DNA of 64,000 bases, taken from JAAZMI01 sp050948785 (GTDB lineage: Bacteria; Bacillota; Dethiobacteria; DTU022; UBA8154). Within the stretch, counting starts at the first letter, position 1. Each line of letters begins with the position of its first letter. Under the pieces are notes generated by a model that was given only the letters and a program-made list of their open reading frames with translations, was not told the origin of the DNA and made no database searches. The translations under genes were made by a program, and so were the position numbers. This document shows, piece after piece, positions 1 through 7,470 of this stretch. The stretch spans positions 62,001 to 126,000 of the forward strand of contig JBMNEM010000004.1 in the NCBI GenBank assembly GCA_050948785.1, in the 5' to 3' direction.

Positions 1-549
1 ACCATGTAGGGCATAGAGGGTATAAACAAAACCGGAGCAATCAAATCCTTCCGGGGTAAGCCCTCCCCACAAATAGGGAACACCCCTGAAAGTCCTCGCT
101 AGGTGAAGAATTTTTTCCACGGTACTCTTAGCCTTAAAAACAGCAGGTTTTTCCTCAAGTTGATCCTGCTCGTTTATCCAGGCTTTCCTTCCCTCCGGAA
201 TCCACACCGCAAACCAATTTTCCTGCTTCTCCATAACCCTTAAACGTGTGTTCAGGGGTAATTTCAAAATCGTTTTACTGCTCTCCTGCGGTATGTTTTT
301 TAGCGCGGCAAGGTGTTTATGAACGATTATTTTTTTTAGAAACCGCTGCGGTGGTTTCCCCAAAAAAACATTTTCCTTTTTCACCCATCCGGTATAGTTT
401 TGCTGAATCGGTATTTGAATTTTGAACCAGCAGTCCTTTTCCTCCAAAATTGTGACTACTGTAGCAAAAATTACCTGGGTTACCATTTCAGCTGACTCTG
501 TATCAAAACGATAAACATTTGCCAGCGGCACCCTGATGATCCCTTTCAT
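1..549 (-). CDS. NlpC/P60-family cell-wall endopeptidase, C-terminus cut by window edge
   Basis: The reverse strand from 549 to the window edge is open for 183 codons without a stop. It starts with ATG preceded by GAGGGGAC. The N-terminal ~120 residues are beta-rich, with tracts such as NYTGWVKKENV and NWFAVWIPEGRKAW that look like bacterial SH3 repeats. The last ~30 residues hold the NlpC/P60 active-site block GVPYLWGG followed by FDCSGF, with the presumed nucleophile Cys171. The His and third catalytic residue lie beyond the edge. Family members cleave peptide stems of peptidoglycan, often gamma-D-Glu-diamino-acid bonds. No signal peptide is visible, as in YkfC-like recycling enzymes. It diverges from the amidase at 646. 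The family call is firm; the exact substrate is not. Confidence 0.85.
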   Translation of the reverse strand, partial: MKGIIRVPLANVYRFDTESAEMVTQVIFATVVTILEEKDCWFKIQIPIQQNYTGWVKKENVFLGKPPQRFLKKIIVHKHLAALKNIPQESSKTILKLPLNTRLRVMEKQENWFAVWIPEGRKAWINEQDQLEEKPAVFKAKSTVEKILHLARTFRGVPYLWGGLTPEGFDCSGFVYTLYALHG

Positions 550-645
550 CCCCTTGTCCCCTCACTTTTTTTATAAATTTGAATATATTAATATGCAGGT
601 AATAAAAAAGTTGTAAAACTGGAAAACTGAAATGAGGTGAGGATC

Positions 646-1536
646 ATGCTCCCCACAATTACAAATATCAAAAAAAATTTATTTGTAACCGGTATACCTC
701 CTGATCGATGTTACTCCCAAATCGTCATTGAAAGTACTAAGCCCCTTAGTTATACCAGTCAAAAGCAGTCCCATAGTTATACCCTTACAATCCCGAAAGT
801 GAACTTAAATATGCCTGCAGAAGTAATTCATATTCATGATGGGCTTATTGAAAACATTGTCATTAAAGAAAAAAATAAAAAGGTCAAGATTACCATTTTT
901 TTCAGCTATCCCACAATTGTGGATCGCAGTTCCGTGGCCAATCCACCCTACCGCCTGATTATTAACTTCAATAGATATTTTTTGGAGCAACTCTTCTGGA
1001 ACAAATCGATCATCATTGACCCCGGACATGGGGGCAAAGATTGTGGATTGCGGGGGCCTGTGGGCTTATTGGAAAAAGATGCTGTCCTCTCTATTGCTTA
1101 TCAACTGCGCAAAATATTTGAGTTGACCGGGGCAAAGGTTTGGTTAACTCGCCAGGGGGATGAAAATGTCTCTGCAGAAACTAAAAGAGCGAATCTGCAG
1201 CAACAAAAAGCTCAATTCTACGTAGGTCTGCATCTGAGAGAAGGTACCGGTAGCCAGGACGGAGGTTTTGCTCTGGCCGTGCCACCCAAAGAAAAACAAA
1301 TGGAAAAACTGGCTCAAGAGATCGGTTTAGAGATGTCAAAAAAGCTGAATATAAAAAATAATGACATCAAAACAGATAGCGATCTACTTGCTTTAGGTAT
1401 ACCGGCCGTTGTAGTGGAGGCAGCAACAATTACAAACGCCGTGGAAGAGGGATTGTTAAGAAATTCCCATTTCCAGTGGAGAACCGCACAGGCCATCTTT
1501 AATGCCACGATAAAATATTTTTACACCAAAACGTGA
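646..1536 (+). CDS. N-acetylmuramoyl-L-alanine amidase (Amidase_3) with N-terminal beta domain
   Basis: A 296-residue protein. I chose ATG at 646 because GAGGTG lies 6 bases upstream; an in-frame GTG at 637 overlaps that site. Residues ~1-115 form a beta-rich AMIN-like region. The catalytic domain follows from IIIDPGHGG, with zinc ligands His128 and Glu143 (LLEKD) and His196 (GLHLRE), and a catalytic Glu near 258 (VVVEAA). The family cleaves the MurNAc-L-Ala bond of peptidoglycan. No signal peptide or membrane anchor is visible, so export or action in a mother-cell/forespore setting remains open. The usual SxHxN around the third ligand reads GLHLRE, a mild deviation. It is followed 27 bases later by the CofE-like gene, probably co-transcribed. 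Confidence 0.85.
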   Translation: MLPTITNIKKNLFVTGIPPDRCYSQIVIESTKPLSYTSQKQSHSYTLTIPKVNLNMPAEVIHIHDGLIENIVIKEKNKKVKITIFFSYPTIVDRSSVANPPYRLIINFNRYFLEQLFWNKSIIIDPGHGGKDCGLRGPVGLLEKDAVLSIAYQLRKIFELTGAKVWLTRQGDENVSAETKRANLQQQKAQFYVGLHLREGTGSQDGGFALAVPPKEKQMEKLAQEIGLEMSKKLNIKNNDIKTDSDLLALGIPAVVVEAATITNAVEEGLLRNSHFQWRTAQAIFNATIKYFYTKT

Positions 1537-1563
1537 TCTAAAATTAAGTAAGGAGCATAAACG

Positions 1564-2202
1564 ATGAATCATTCTTATGCCGTTTATCCTCTCTATACCC
1601 GTATACTTAACCCCCAAGATGACCTCCTGAGCGTAATTGCCGAATACACCAAAAATATTGTCGAACCAGGCGACATCATTACTATAGCAGAAACTGTAGT
1701 CGCCATTGCTCAGGGCCGGGCCATCCTGCCGGAAGAAATAAAAGTATCCTTCCTGGCTCGCTTTCTTTCCATATTTCCACAAAAAGATGGCAGTCTGGCG
1801 ACACCGGAGGCAATGCAGGTGGCCATCAACGAAACCGGTCCAACAAGAATCCTTTTAGGAGCCGGTGCGGCTTTAGTGGGTAAGGTAATGGGTATAAAGG
1901 GACTTTTTTATTATGTTGCAGGAAGGAGCCTGGCACGTATTGATGATGTAGCCAGAACTATGTGGCCTTTTGAAAATTATATTATTTTAGGGCCACAAAA
2001 CTCAGATGAATTAGTAAAAAAAATTAAGGAAAAGACTGGTGCAGAAGCTGCTGTTGTTGATGTAAATGACGCCTACCGTGTGGATATCCTTGCTGCCACC
2101 GCAGAAATCAATCACCAAAACCTTATTGATAATCTGCTGGATAACCCCTTTGGGAATGAAGATCAACAGACGCCGATCGTAGTTTTAAAAAAAATTAAAT
2201 AA
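1564..2202 (+). CDS. CofE-like protein (F420-0:gamma-glutamyl ligase family)
   Basis: A 212-residue protein with AAGGAG upstream of its ATG. Its sequence resembles the CofE fold: an N-terminal strand region with VEPGDIITIAETVVAIAQGR, then ARFLS, and a central MQVAINETGPTRILLGAGAA block. CofE proper adds glutamate to coenzyme F420-0. However, many Bacillota that do not make F420 carry this shorter stand-alone homologue, whose substrate is unknown, so I do not assign the F420 reaction. No other F420 genes are in the window. It lies downstream of the amidase and converges on the holin-like gene at 2280. Confidence 0.7.
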   Translation: MNHSYAVYPLYTRILNPQDDLLSVIAEYTKNIVEPGDIITIAETVVAIAQGRAILPEEIKVSFLARFLSIFPQKDGSLATPEAMQVAINETGPTRILLGAGAALVGKVMGIKGLFYYVAGRSLARIDDVARTMWPFENYIILGPQNSDELVKKIKEKTGAEAAVVDVNDAYRVDILAATAEINHQNLIDNLLDNPFGNEDQQTPIVVLKKIK

Positions 2203-2279
2203 AAGTTAAAGCACTGCTGCAAATTTATTTTTTGGCTGCCCGTTTGTTTCCTTTATTTTTTGGTAAGGCTTTCACCTTT

Positions 2280-2576
2280 TTACTGGCCATATTTTTTGTT
2301 GCTTATTTTCCTTCCCGGATTGGAGGCGCTCACAAATTCTTCCATGGTGTTTTTTGCTCCGGAGAACAACCCGATCGCCGAAAGGCCGGCAACTATACCT
2401 AAAAAAATAGCTTTTTTGGGTTCACCGGGAGCAAGGTAATAAAACCCGCAAAAAATACCCAATATTACCGCTACAAGTGGAGAAAGTTTTTTGGGGATCC
2501 CCACCCGCTTTAACAGCTCAACCATGGCTAAAATTACCGGTACCAGAGCTATACCATAAACACTGAACTCCTCCAT
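2280..2576 (-). CDS. Small holin-like membrane protein
   Basis: A 98-residue protein with three hydrophobic stretches (about residues 5-22, 31-48 and 57-73) and a basic tail. The layout, with VPVILAMVELLKRVG at the front and LSPLVAVILGIFCGFYYLAPG in the middle, resembles small phage-holin-type proteins of Bacillota that sit outside prophages. No phage genes are nearby. The ribosome site GGAGGTAAGG lies 8 bases before ATG and can pair with an upstream complementary arm (see 2585-2639). Function is not assignable beyond small integral membrane protein. Confidence 0.6.
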   Translation of the reverse strand: MEEFSVYGIALVPVILAMVELLKRVGIPKKLSPLVAVILGIFCGFYYLAPGEPKKAIFLGIVAGLSAIGLFSGAKNTMEEFVSASNPGRKISNKKYGQ

Positions 2577-2584
2577 TGGTTTGT

Positions 2585-2639
2585 CCTTACCTCCCTGGAT
2601 TTATATTGATCTCCTTTATTATTTATTCAGGAGGTAAGG
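2585..2639 (-). promoter_or_regulatory. Inverted repeat able to mask the ribosome site of the holin-like gene
   Basis: In the minus-strand transcript CCTTACCTCC (plus 2630-2639) is a perfect 10-base complement of GGAGGTAAGG (plus 2585-2594), which is the ribosome-binding site of the gene starting at 2576. The loop is about 35 bases and holds a second, weaker AAGGAG. This is a direct observation; regulation by masking is inferred. Confidence 0.55.
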
Positions 2640-2659
2640 GGAAAAGACCATTTTAAGGC

Positions 2660-3031
2660 TTAATTATTCTTGGTGATCATAATATCCAAGGGCTCTCTCA
2701 AATTCCGTAAGATGGACAAATCCCCTTCAATTCTACCGATAATATTAACCGGGCCGGCTGCCCTGATCTCGTCCCCCCGGCTGGCCGGTGTCGGGCCAAA
2801 AAAAATGCAGAGGGCCTGCATTGGTGGCCAGTAGGCAATCTCCCCCGCCTGCAAAATCTCCCTGGGATTATCCAGAGGAGCTTCAACATCGGAGGCAAAG
2901 TATATTTCTTCTCCCCAGGTCTTCCCCTGGCCTTTGATCGGTAGGGCCGCATACACTTTTTGCGCAGTACTCGTCTCGTTCAAAATCCCTTGTAGATAAA
3001 CGTCTTCGTTGATGATGATTTTGATCTGCAA
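2660..3031 (-). CDS. Cyclophilin-like protein (TM1367/DUF369 type)
   Basis: A 123-residue protein starting at TTG with GGAGGGG 6 bases upstream. The pattern is that of the cyclophilin-like beta-barrel family: INEDVYLQGILNETSTAQKVYAALP, then WGEEIYF, then a GEIAYWPPMQALCIFFGPTP block and a C-terminal GRIEGDLSILRNL. Family members have a cyclophilin-like fold but lack clear prolyl-isomerase residues; their role is unknown. The gene is divergent from the CapA-like gene at 3107 and lies 83 bases before the holin-like gene, with which it may share a transcript. Confidence 0.7.
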   Translation of the reverse strand: MQIKIIINEDVYLQGILNETSTAQKVYAALPIKGQGKTWGEEIYFASDVEAPLDNPREILQAGEIAYWPPMQALCIFFGPTPASRGDEIRAAGPVNIIGRIEGDLSILRNLREPLDIMITKNN

Positions 3032-3062
3032 CTCTTTCCCCTCCTTTCTTTATTATTCCAAA

Positions 3063-3076
3063 AGTATTATAATACT
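3063..3076. promoter_or_regulatory. Palindromic divergent -10 region
   Basis: The 14-base perfect palindrome AGTATTATAATACT lies between the divergent genes at 3031 (minus) and 3107 (plus). It contains TATAAT on both strands, so it can serve as a shared bidirectional -10 region and may bind a dimeric regulator. I could not identify good -35 boxes for both directions. Confidence 0.45.
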
Positions 3077-3106
3077 CCTAAGGTTACCAATCCGGAAAGG
3101 GTTCAA

Positions 3107-4414
3107 ATGTTCATGAATAAAAAAACCGGCTTCATTTTTTTCATAATTATAGCTTTTTTATTATGCCTGATCATTTTATTCTACGCTTTTCCCGCAAATA
3201 TAATAACAAAAAACCGGGCTCGTCATAACCCCACTTCTCACTCTGAACAGGATTATGAACGTGAAGAATTCAAGGAACAAAACAATGCCAGCGGCTCTAC
3301 TTTGGACGCCGCTTCTCAAGAAATCATTCCCCAAGATCTTGTTCTTGCCGCTGTCGGCGATATCATGATCCACAGCCCTCAAATAGCCGGCGCTTACCTG
3401 GAAAGCGAAGACAGATATGACTTCCAGGAAAACTTTTCCTATATATCTTCTTATTTAAAAAAAGCCGATTTCGTTATAGGCAATCTGGAGACAACCCTGG
3501 CCGGTGAGGAATATGGCGGTTACAGCGGTTACCCGCTTTTCAACTCCCCTCCGGAACTGGCTGGTGTTTTAAAAAATAGCGGATTTGATTTGTTAATTAC
3601 AGCCAATAACCACTCCCTGGACAGGGGCTCGGCCGGCATCATCAATACCATCAACAATATTGGAGAGGCCGGATTGAATTTTGTGGGAACAGCGCGCAGT
3701 TTAGAAGAAAGAAAGAAAGGTTATCTTCTGACCCATAATGGCATCAAGGCCGCTTTTTTTGCCTATACCTATGGAACAAACGGCCTGCCTATCCCCCCCG
3801 GCGAAGATTATCTAGTTAATCTGATTGATGAACAATTAATAAGCGAAGACATTTTCAGGGCAAAAAATGCTTATAGAGCAGATATTATTGTCATCTGCAT
3901 GCATTGGGGTAATGAGTACCAACGGGTACCTTCTGACCGGCAAAGGGACCTAGCCAAAAAGCTGATCGACCTGGGGGCCAATATAATCATTGGCAGCCAC
4001 CCGCATGTCATTCAACCAGCAGAAATCATGGAGACAGAAAAAGGGGCGGGCCTGGTTTTTTACTCTCTGGGAAATTTCATTTCCAATCAAAGGGACCGCT
4101 ATTGTGATACCGGAGTTATTGCCTTTATTAAAATTCAGCTTGACCCCAAATCAAATACTTTCCACATCTCACTGTTAGAAATTGAGCCTACCTGGGTGCA
4201 TAAACTCAGGCAAGGGGGAAGATGGAGATATAGAATACTCCCCATCCGTGAAGTGTTAAGCACTGAGCAGGCACAGGAAATTTTCGAACTTTCCCCCGAA
4301 AATTATCAGCGTATGACCGAAGCTCTCCAGGAAACAGAGGATACACTGTGGCCCTCCGGGCAAAACAATGCTCTTGATTTACAGATAATGGCTGAAATAG
4401 ATTGCCGCCATTAA
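3107..4414 (+). CDS. CapA-family putative metallophosphatase-like protein, membrane anchored
   Basis: A 435-residue protein. Residues ~7-27 form one hydrophobic N-terminal segment (FIFFIIIAFLLCLIILFYAF), followed by a polar linker and a CapA/PGA_cap domain from ~85 to 385. Diagnostic blocks are AVGDIMIHSPQ, GNLETTLAG, ANNHSLDRG, CMHWGNEYQ, IIGSHPHVIQP and YSLGNFISNQ, the metallophosphoesterase-like motifs of this family. Members are linked to poly-gamma-glutamate capsule synthesis, but no capB/capC partners are present. Its role is therefore probably a surface or envelope function of unknown chemistry. GGAAAGGG precedes the ATG by 5 bases; ATG at 3113 is an alternative. The gene ends 21 bases from the convergent HD-GYP gene, with no obvious terminator between. 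Confidence 0.8.
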   Translation: MFMNKKTGFIFFIIIAFLLCLIILFYAFPANIITKNRARHNPTSHSEQDYEREEFKEQNNASGSTLDAASQEIIPQDLVLAAVGDIMIHSPQIAGAYLESEDRYDFQENFSYISSYLKKADFVIGNLETTLAGEEYGGYSGYPLFNSPPELAGVLKNSGFDLLITANNHSLDRGSAGIINTINNIGEAGLNFVGTARSLEERKKGYLLTHNGIKAAFFAYTYGTNGLPIPPGEDYLVNLIDEQLISEDIFRAKNAYRADIIVICMHWGNEYQRVPSDRQRDLAKKLIDLGANIIIGSHPHVIQPAEIMETEKGAGLVFYSLGNFISNQRDRYCDTGVIAFIKIQLDPKSNTFHISLLEIEPTWVHKLRQGGRWRYRILPIREVLSTEQAQEIFELSPENYQRMTEALQETEDTLWPSGQNNALDLQIMAEIDCRH

Positions 4415-4435
4415 TTTAATATTCAGCCTTCTAGA

Positions 4436-5569
4436 TTAAGTGACCATACCCACGCCTTGGTTGGTTATTGCTGCGGGGAGTTCGTCTTCGCTGTAAACCT
4501 CCTCTACAACAATATTTATTTTTTCCATCAGATCCAATTCATAGGGCTTTAAAGGTTCAAAATCATCTTTACTGCAAAGAATTCTTACTTTGGGTCTTAA
4601 GGGAAACCCGGCCTTATTATAGACGACAATGCCGACCAGTCCATTGCTCAACCCGACAAAAGTGCCAATGGGGTAGGCCGCGATATGCTGAAAAAAATTG
4701 TGTAAAATATTTGGATCAAATTCTTCTCCGGCGGACTCTAAAATTTGAAAGGCAATATGAGGCAGAAGGGCCGCGCGGTAGGGTCGATCTGCCACCAAAG
4801 CATCATAGACATCAACGACAGCACAAATTCTGGCAAAAGTATGGATCTGCTCCCCTTTTAGCTTTTCCGGGTAACCGCTGCCATTCATACGCTCATGATG
4901 CTGGTAGATAATCAGAGCTGATGCTGTATCCACATAACCTTGCTGCGCTTTAAACATTTCATAGCCAAGGCGGGGGTGTTTCTTGATTTCCTCAAATTCT
5001 TCCGGGGTCAGTTTCCCTTTTTTATTTAAAATGCTTGCGGAAATCTTTACTTTACCCAGATCATGCAGCAGAGCACCCATACCAATATATGGCAGACGGG
5101 AGCGCGGTATCTGGAGAGAAATCCCCGTAAGAACGGCCATCACAGCGACGTTAACCGAATGAGCAAAGGTATAGCTGTCAGCAGTACGTATATCGGATAA
5201 ATTTACTATAAGATTTTGATTGGCCAGCAGTTGATCGATAATCTCACTCAGAACATTCTTTATACCTTTATGCGCATAAACCAGCCTGGGGATAGACTTT
5301 CCAGACTGCCTTCCGGTCTCCAGGGCGATATCGCTGATCAGCCTTTTTGCTTTTTGTCTCGTTTCATCTAAAATAACATCTTCGATCTCTACATCGGGGA
5401 TAATATTATCCACAATATATACAGCAGGAATGCTTAGTTTTTGAAGATAATGTATATATTCTTTTTTAATCTCAATACCGGAGTTAAGCAATAAAATTCC
5501 ACGGGAATCATATATGGGCCTGGCGATCTTCATTCCCGGTTCCAAGGCCCATACCGGCACTTTACGCAT
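4436..5569 (-). CDS. HD-GYP domain protein, putative cyclic-di-GMP phosphodiesterase
   Basis: A 377-residue soluble protein. Residues 1-60 form the small N-terminal domain often found ahead of HD-GYP domains (WALEPGMKIARPIY). The HD-GYP domain spans ~130-300 with HD at 169-170 (GALLHDLGK), HH at 224-225 and GYP at 232-234, all intact, so catalysis is plausible. The family hydrolyses cyclic-di-GMP to GMP or pGpG. There is no receiver or membrane segment. The C-terminal ~75 residues (FVGLSNGLVGIVVYNK) form a beta domain typical of Bacillota versions. It starts 14 bases after gltX and probably shares its transcript. Confidence 0.85.
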   Translation of the reverse strand: MRKVPVWALEPGMKIARPIYDSRGILLLNSGIEIKKEYIHYLQKLSIPAVYIVDNIIPDVEIEDVILDETRQKAKRLISDIALETGRQSGKSIPRLVYAHKGIKNVLSEIIDQLLANQNLIVNLSDIRTADSYTFAHSVNVAVMAVLTGISLQIPRSRLPYIGMGALLHDLGKVKISASILNKKGKLTPEEFEEIKKHPRLGYEMFKAQQGYVDTASALIIYQHHERMNGSGYPEKLKGEQIHTFARICAVVDVYDALVADRPYRAALLPHIAFQILESAGEEFDPNILHNFFQHIAAYPIGTFVGLSNGLVGIVVYNKAGFPLRPKVRILCSKDDFEPLKPYELDLMEKINIVVEEVYSEDELPAAITNQGVGMVT

Positions 5570-5583
5570 CTTCTACACCCCAT

Positions 5584-7044
5584 TTACTCCTTGAAAAAAA
5601 GCTCACGGGCTCTCTTGAATCTAGCCAACACCTTTTCTTTTCCCAGAAGGGAAATTATATCAAATAAATCGGGGCCCATAGTACGGCCGGTTACAACCAA
5701 TCTCGTCGGCAGGTTGATTTTTGCCATAGATATCTTTAAATTCTGGCTTAGGTTTTGCAGTTCTTTCCTCACCTTTTCTGCTTCAAAAGGCTCCACCTTT
5801 TCCAGGGTTTTGGCCACTTCATTCAGAACGTCACCGGCACCCTTTCGATGGAAGTGTTTTTTCACTCCTTTTTCATCGTAAAAAAAGTCCTCGCGATAAA
5901 AATACTCGCAAGCCTCGACTATTTCTTGAAGGGTTTTAACTCTATCCCGGACAAGGGCAATAACATCCTCTATTTTTATCGAGCTTTTTTTACAGGCAGC
6001 CCATATTTCCGCTTTTTCCTGAAAGAAGGGTAAAGCTCTCTCCGTAATCGTTTGTAACTCCATTGTTCTTAAATAATGGCCGTTAAGCCAAATTAGTTTT
6101 TTAAGGTCATATATCGCGGGATTTTTACTGACCCTTTCCAGGGAAAAAGACTTGATCGTTTCCTCTCTGGTTAAAATTTCCTGATCCTCTCCCGGTGACC
6201 ACCCCAGAAGAGTCAGGTAATTGATCAGCGCTTCCGGCAAGATACCCATTTCCCTGTACTCCTGGACCGATGTTGCCCCGTGTCTCTTGCTAAGTTTACT
6301 GTGATCCGGGGCCAAAATCATGGGAACATGGGCATATTGAGGAATACTGTAGCCAAGCTGCTGCGCAAGAATTTGCTGGCGCGGGGTATTGGAAAGATGT
6401 TCCTCCGCCCTGATCACATGGGTAATACCCATTTTGTGATCATCAACTACAGAAGCAAAGTTATAAGTCGGCAAACCATCGGAACGGATAATAATAAAAT
6501 CATCAAAGTTTGTATGATCAAAGGTTACTTCTCCTCTGATTATATCTTGGACTACTGTTTCTCCTTCTTTGGGCATTAAAAGCCGAATAACATAGCTGCT
6601 GCCGGCCTTTCTTTTTTCTCTTTCAGCCGGAGTCAAATCCCGGCAACGACCACTATAGCGCGGTGGCTGTTTCATTTGACGTTGTTTTTCCTTTTCAGCC
6701 TGCAGCTCTTCGGCAGTGCAAAAGCAGTAGTAGGCCTGGCCTTTCTCCAGAAGCTTTTGTGCTTCCTCCTGATATATTTCCAGGCGTTCCGACTGGAAAT
6801 AAGGACCCTGCCCCCCGTCTACTCCCGGACCTTCATCCCAGTCCAAACCCAGCCATTGCATGGAATTGATAATCGAATCTAAAAACACGGGGGACGAACG
6901 CTGCTTGTCCGTATCATCAATTCTTAAAATCATCTTGCCCCCCCGGTTCCGTGCAAAAAGCCAGTTAAAAAGTGCTGTCCTCACTCCCCCAATGTGCAGT
7001 TCTCCGGTAGGGCTGGGAGCAAATCTTACCCGCACCTCTTCCAT
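5584..7044 (-). CDS. gltX: Glutamyl-tRNA synthetase
   Basis: A 486-residue class I aminoacyl-tRNA synthetase charging tRNA-Glu (and perhaps tRNA-Gln, if the organism uses GatCAB). The HIGH-type signature PSPTGELHIGG is near residue 11 and the KMSKS-type signature KLSKRHG at ~250. The catalytic core contains LRIDDTD and AEEHLSNTPRQ, and the anticodon-binding half is complete. I use ATG at 7044 because GAGGTG lies 6 bases upstream; a GTG at 7053 overlaps that site. No T-box leader is visible. The HD-GYP gene follows directly. Length is normal for the family. Confidence 0.97.
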   Translation of the reverse strand: MEEVRVRFAPSPTGELHIGGVRTALFNWLFARNRGGKMILRIDDTDKQRSSPVFLDSIINSMQWLGLDWDEGPGVDGGQGPYFQSERLEIYQEEAQKLLEKGQAYYCFCTAEELQAEKEKQRQMKQPPRYSGRCRDLTPAEREKRKAGSSYVIRLLMPKEGETVVQDIIRGEVTFDHTNFDDFIIIRSDGLPTYNFASVVDDHKMGITHVIRAEEHLSNTPRQQILAQQLGYSIPQYAHVPMILAPDHSKLSKRHGATSVQEYREMGILPEALINYLTLLGWSPGEDQEILTREETIKSFSLERVSKNPAIYDLKKLIWLNGHYLRTMELQTITERALPFFQEKAEIWAACKKSSIKIEDVIALVRDRVKTLQEIVEACEYFYREDFFYDEKGVKKHFHRKGAGDVLNEVAKTLEKVEPFEAEKVRKELQNLSQNLKISMAKINLPTRLVVTGRTMGPDLFDIISLLGKEKVLARFKRARELFFKE

Positions 7045-7149
7045 TTTTAACACCTCATCTTTTACACCATTATAAACCTTTATTTCGTTTTCTTTCTACA
7101 AAATCCTGCTTAATTTTCGAGCGAATCGTCAGAAGGGCACATATTAACA

Positions 7150-7176
7150 AAAACCTCTCTTAGTAAGAGAGGTTTT
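7150..7176 (-). terminator. Rho-independent terminator after the DUF1657 gene
   Basis: The arms AAAACCTCTC and GAGAGGTTTT form a long perfect hairpin, followed on the minus strand by TTTTTGTT. It lies 7 bases past the stop of the gene at 7183-7389. Confidence 0.85.
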
Positions 7177-7182
7177 CCTTAA

Positions 7183-7389
7183 CTAAAAGCCTTTATACTG
7201 GGGTTCCTGCTCTTCTATTTCCTGGATTCTTGTTTGCAGGCCTTCGGCAATGCTTTTTGTCTGGTCAGCAAACTGCGAAAAAACCTGTTTAACCATCTGA
7301 TTGTTAGTTTCCAGCGCAAATGATTCCAGGTCTGCCTGGGCACTTTTCAGATTGGCCAGGCAGGTTTTTAATTTTGTGCCTACAGTCAT
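7183..7389 (-). CDS. DUF1657 family small protein
   Basis: A 68-residue acidic helical protein (MTVGTKLKTCLANLKSAQAD at the start, ending EPQYKGF) that matches the DUF1657 pattern. In spore formers this family often sits beside spoVA, YhcN or DUF421 genes and is thought to act in sporulation or spores; the molecular role is unknown. Here it stands alone between gltX and a VanW gene, with its own terminator. TAGGAGGT is well placed before ATG. The upstream gap has CATAATA, which fits a sigma-G -10 box, but no convincing -35, so I do not call the promoter. Confidence 0.75.
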   Translation of the reverse strand: MTVGTKLKTCLANLKSAQADLESFALETNNQMVKQVFSQFADQTKSIAEGLQTRIQEIEEQEPQYKGF

Positions 7390-7420
7390 CCACCACTACC
7401 TCCTATATTATAAATATTAT

Positions 7421-7440
7421 GTTTATACCTTAGTATAAAC
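7421..7440. repeat. Short perfect inverted repeat upstream of the DUF1657 gene
   Basis: GTTTATAC, four bases, then GTATAAAC. It lies between the VanW gene stop and the DUF1657 start. There is no T run, so it is more likely an operator or part of a promoter than a terminator. Confidence 0.4.
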
Positions 7441-7470
7441 TAAACGAACCGTAAAAATACCTGCCTGGCC

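Noticed and set aside
1564..2202. True coenzyme F420 biosynthesis (CofE) gene
   Set aside because: The family likeness is real, but no other F420 genes are near and stand-alone homologues are common in bacteria lacking F420, so the specific function is not claimed.
7045..7149. T-box leader upstream of gltX
   Set aside because: The gap is too short and lacks the conserved AGGGTGGNACCGCG sequence.
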